Shown piece by piece: positions 14,391-14,576 of a stretch of 14,576 nucleotides of DNA. Position 1 is the first letter of the stretch, and each line of letters begins with the position of its first letter. The translations under genes and the position numbers were made by a program. Below the pieces are notes generated by a model. That model did no database searches, had not been told where the DNA came from, and was given only the letters and a program-made list of their open reading frames with translations. Origin of the DNA: an uncultured Chlorobiaceae bacterium (GTDB lineage Bacteria; Bacteroidota; Chlorobiia; Chlorobiales; Chlorobiaceae); NCBI GenBank assembly GCA_903874585.1, contig CAIQSY010000031.1, positions 1 to 14,576 on the forward strand. Reading direction: 5' to 3'.

Positions 14391-14576
14391 GTGATTGGAA
14401 TACGACAAAAGCTTGTTCTGGGATTCGGTGGTCTGCTCCTCATTGTTGCAGCAATAGGTGTGCTTACTATCCGTCATATTGATGCCCTTGGCGGAGCTAT
14501 TGATGTTATTCTCAGGCAGAACTATCGCAGTGTGGTTGCCTGCCAGAAAATGACTGAGTCTCTTGATCGCATTGAC
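14391..14576 (+). CDS. Membrane sensor protein, N-terminus; probable KinB-like histidine kinase (runs off window)
   Basis: The 62 visible codons begin at GTG 14391, set by the Shine-Dalgarno AGGAGGT six bases upstream. A short basic start (VIGIRQK) is followed by a membrane helix at about 8-27 (LVLGFGGLLLIVAAIGVLTI). A helical periplasmic stretch then reads HIDALGGAIDVILRQNYRSVVACQKMTESLDRID. The NYRSVVACQKM-ESLDRID pattern is like the four-helix-bundle sensor domain of KinB-type kinases, and KinB is the partner of AlgB, the family of the regulator two genes upstream. The catalytic part lies outside the window, so a chemoreceptor or other four-helix-bundle sensor cannot be excluded. It has its own sigma-54 promoter and dyads just upstream. 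Confidence 0.72.
   Translation, partial: MIGIRQKLVLGFGGLLLIVAAIGVLTIRHIDALGGAIDVILRQNYRSVVACQKMTESLDRID

Noticed and set aside
1..14576. CRISPR array, insertion sequence or rRNA
   Set aside because: No spaced direct repeats, transposase motifs or rRNA segments were seen on reading both strands.

Overview
The window looks like a chromosomal segment from a green sulfur bacterium (Chlorobium/Pelodictyon group). I infer this from the RNase Y, HisB and SecG sequence style and the moderate GC content; no marker gene here proves it.

Layout. (1) 1-2362 is a housekeeping block. It holds the 3' part of rny (+). Convergent to it is a two-gene minus-strand unit, DUF2905 membrane protein then hisB. Divergent from that unit are secG and a tRNA-Lys(CTT) gene, closed by a strong intrinsic terminator. 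(2) 2585-10686 is a complete type I restriction-modification operon: hsdM, a 33-codon small ORF (possibly a RhuM-family remnant), a Fic-domain protein, hsdS and hsdR. Three junctions (hsdM/small ORF, fic/hsdS, hsdS/hsdR) are 4-base ATGA overlaps. HsdM and HsdS would form the DNA methyltransferase, HsdR adds the ATP-driven translocase/nuclease, and the Fic enzyme is an embedded accessory. (3) 10750-14576 is a signalling/transport block on the same strand: an AlgB-like sigma-54-dependent response regulator, an APC-superfamily permease whose motifs fit the KimA (YdaO) potassium importers, and the 5' end of a membrane sensor kinase, probably KinB-like.

The clearest regulatory signal lies before the kinase. 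It is a textbook sigma-54 -24/-12 promoter (GG-N10-GC at 14341-14354). Upstream are two dyads of identical core, CTTG-N7-CAAG, with centres 32 bp apart, about -88 and -120 from the predicted start. This is what an enhancer for the neighbouring sigma-54 activator should look like, and suggests that the regulator controls its own partner kinase.

The second point of interest is in hsdM. An A-rich tract contains two in-phase A_AAA_AAG heptamers preceded by a Shine-Dalgarno-like AAGGG, and the -1 frame stops two codons after the second heptamer. This resembles the dnaX frameshift site and would make a short HsdM lacking its C-terminal extension.

I found no CRISPR array, insertion sequence, integrase or prophage gene, and no duplicated tRNA end flanking the restriction operon.
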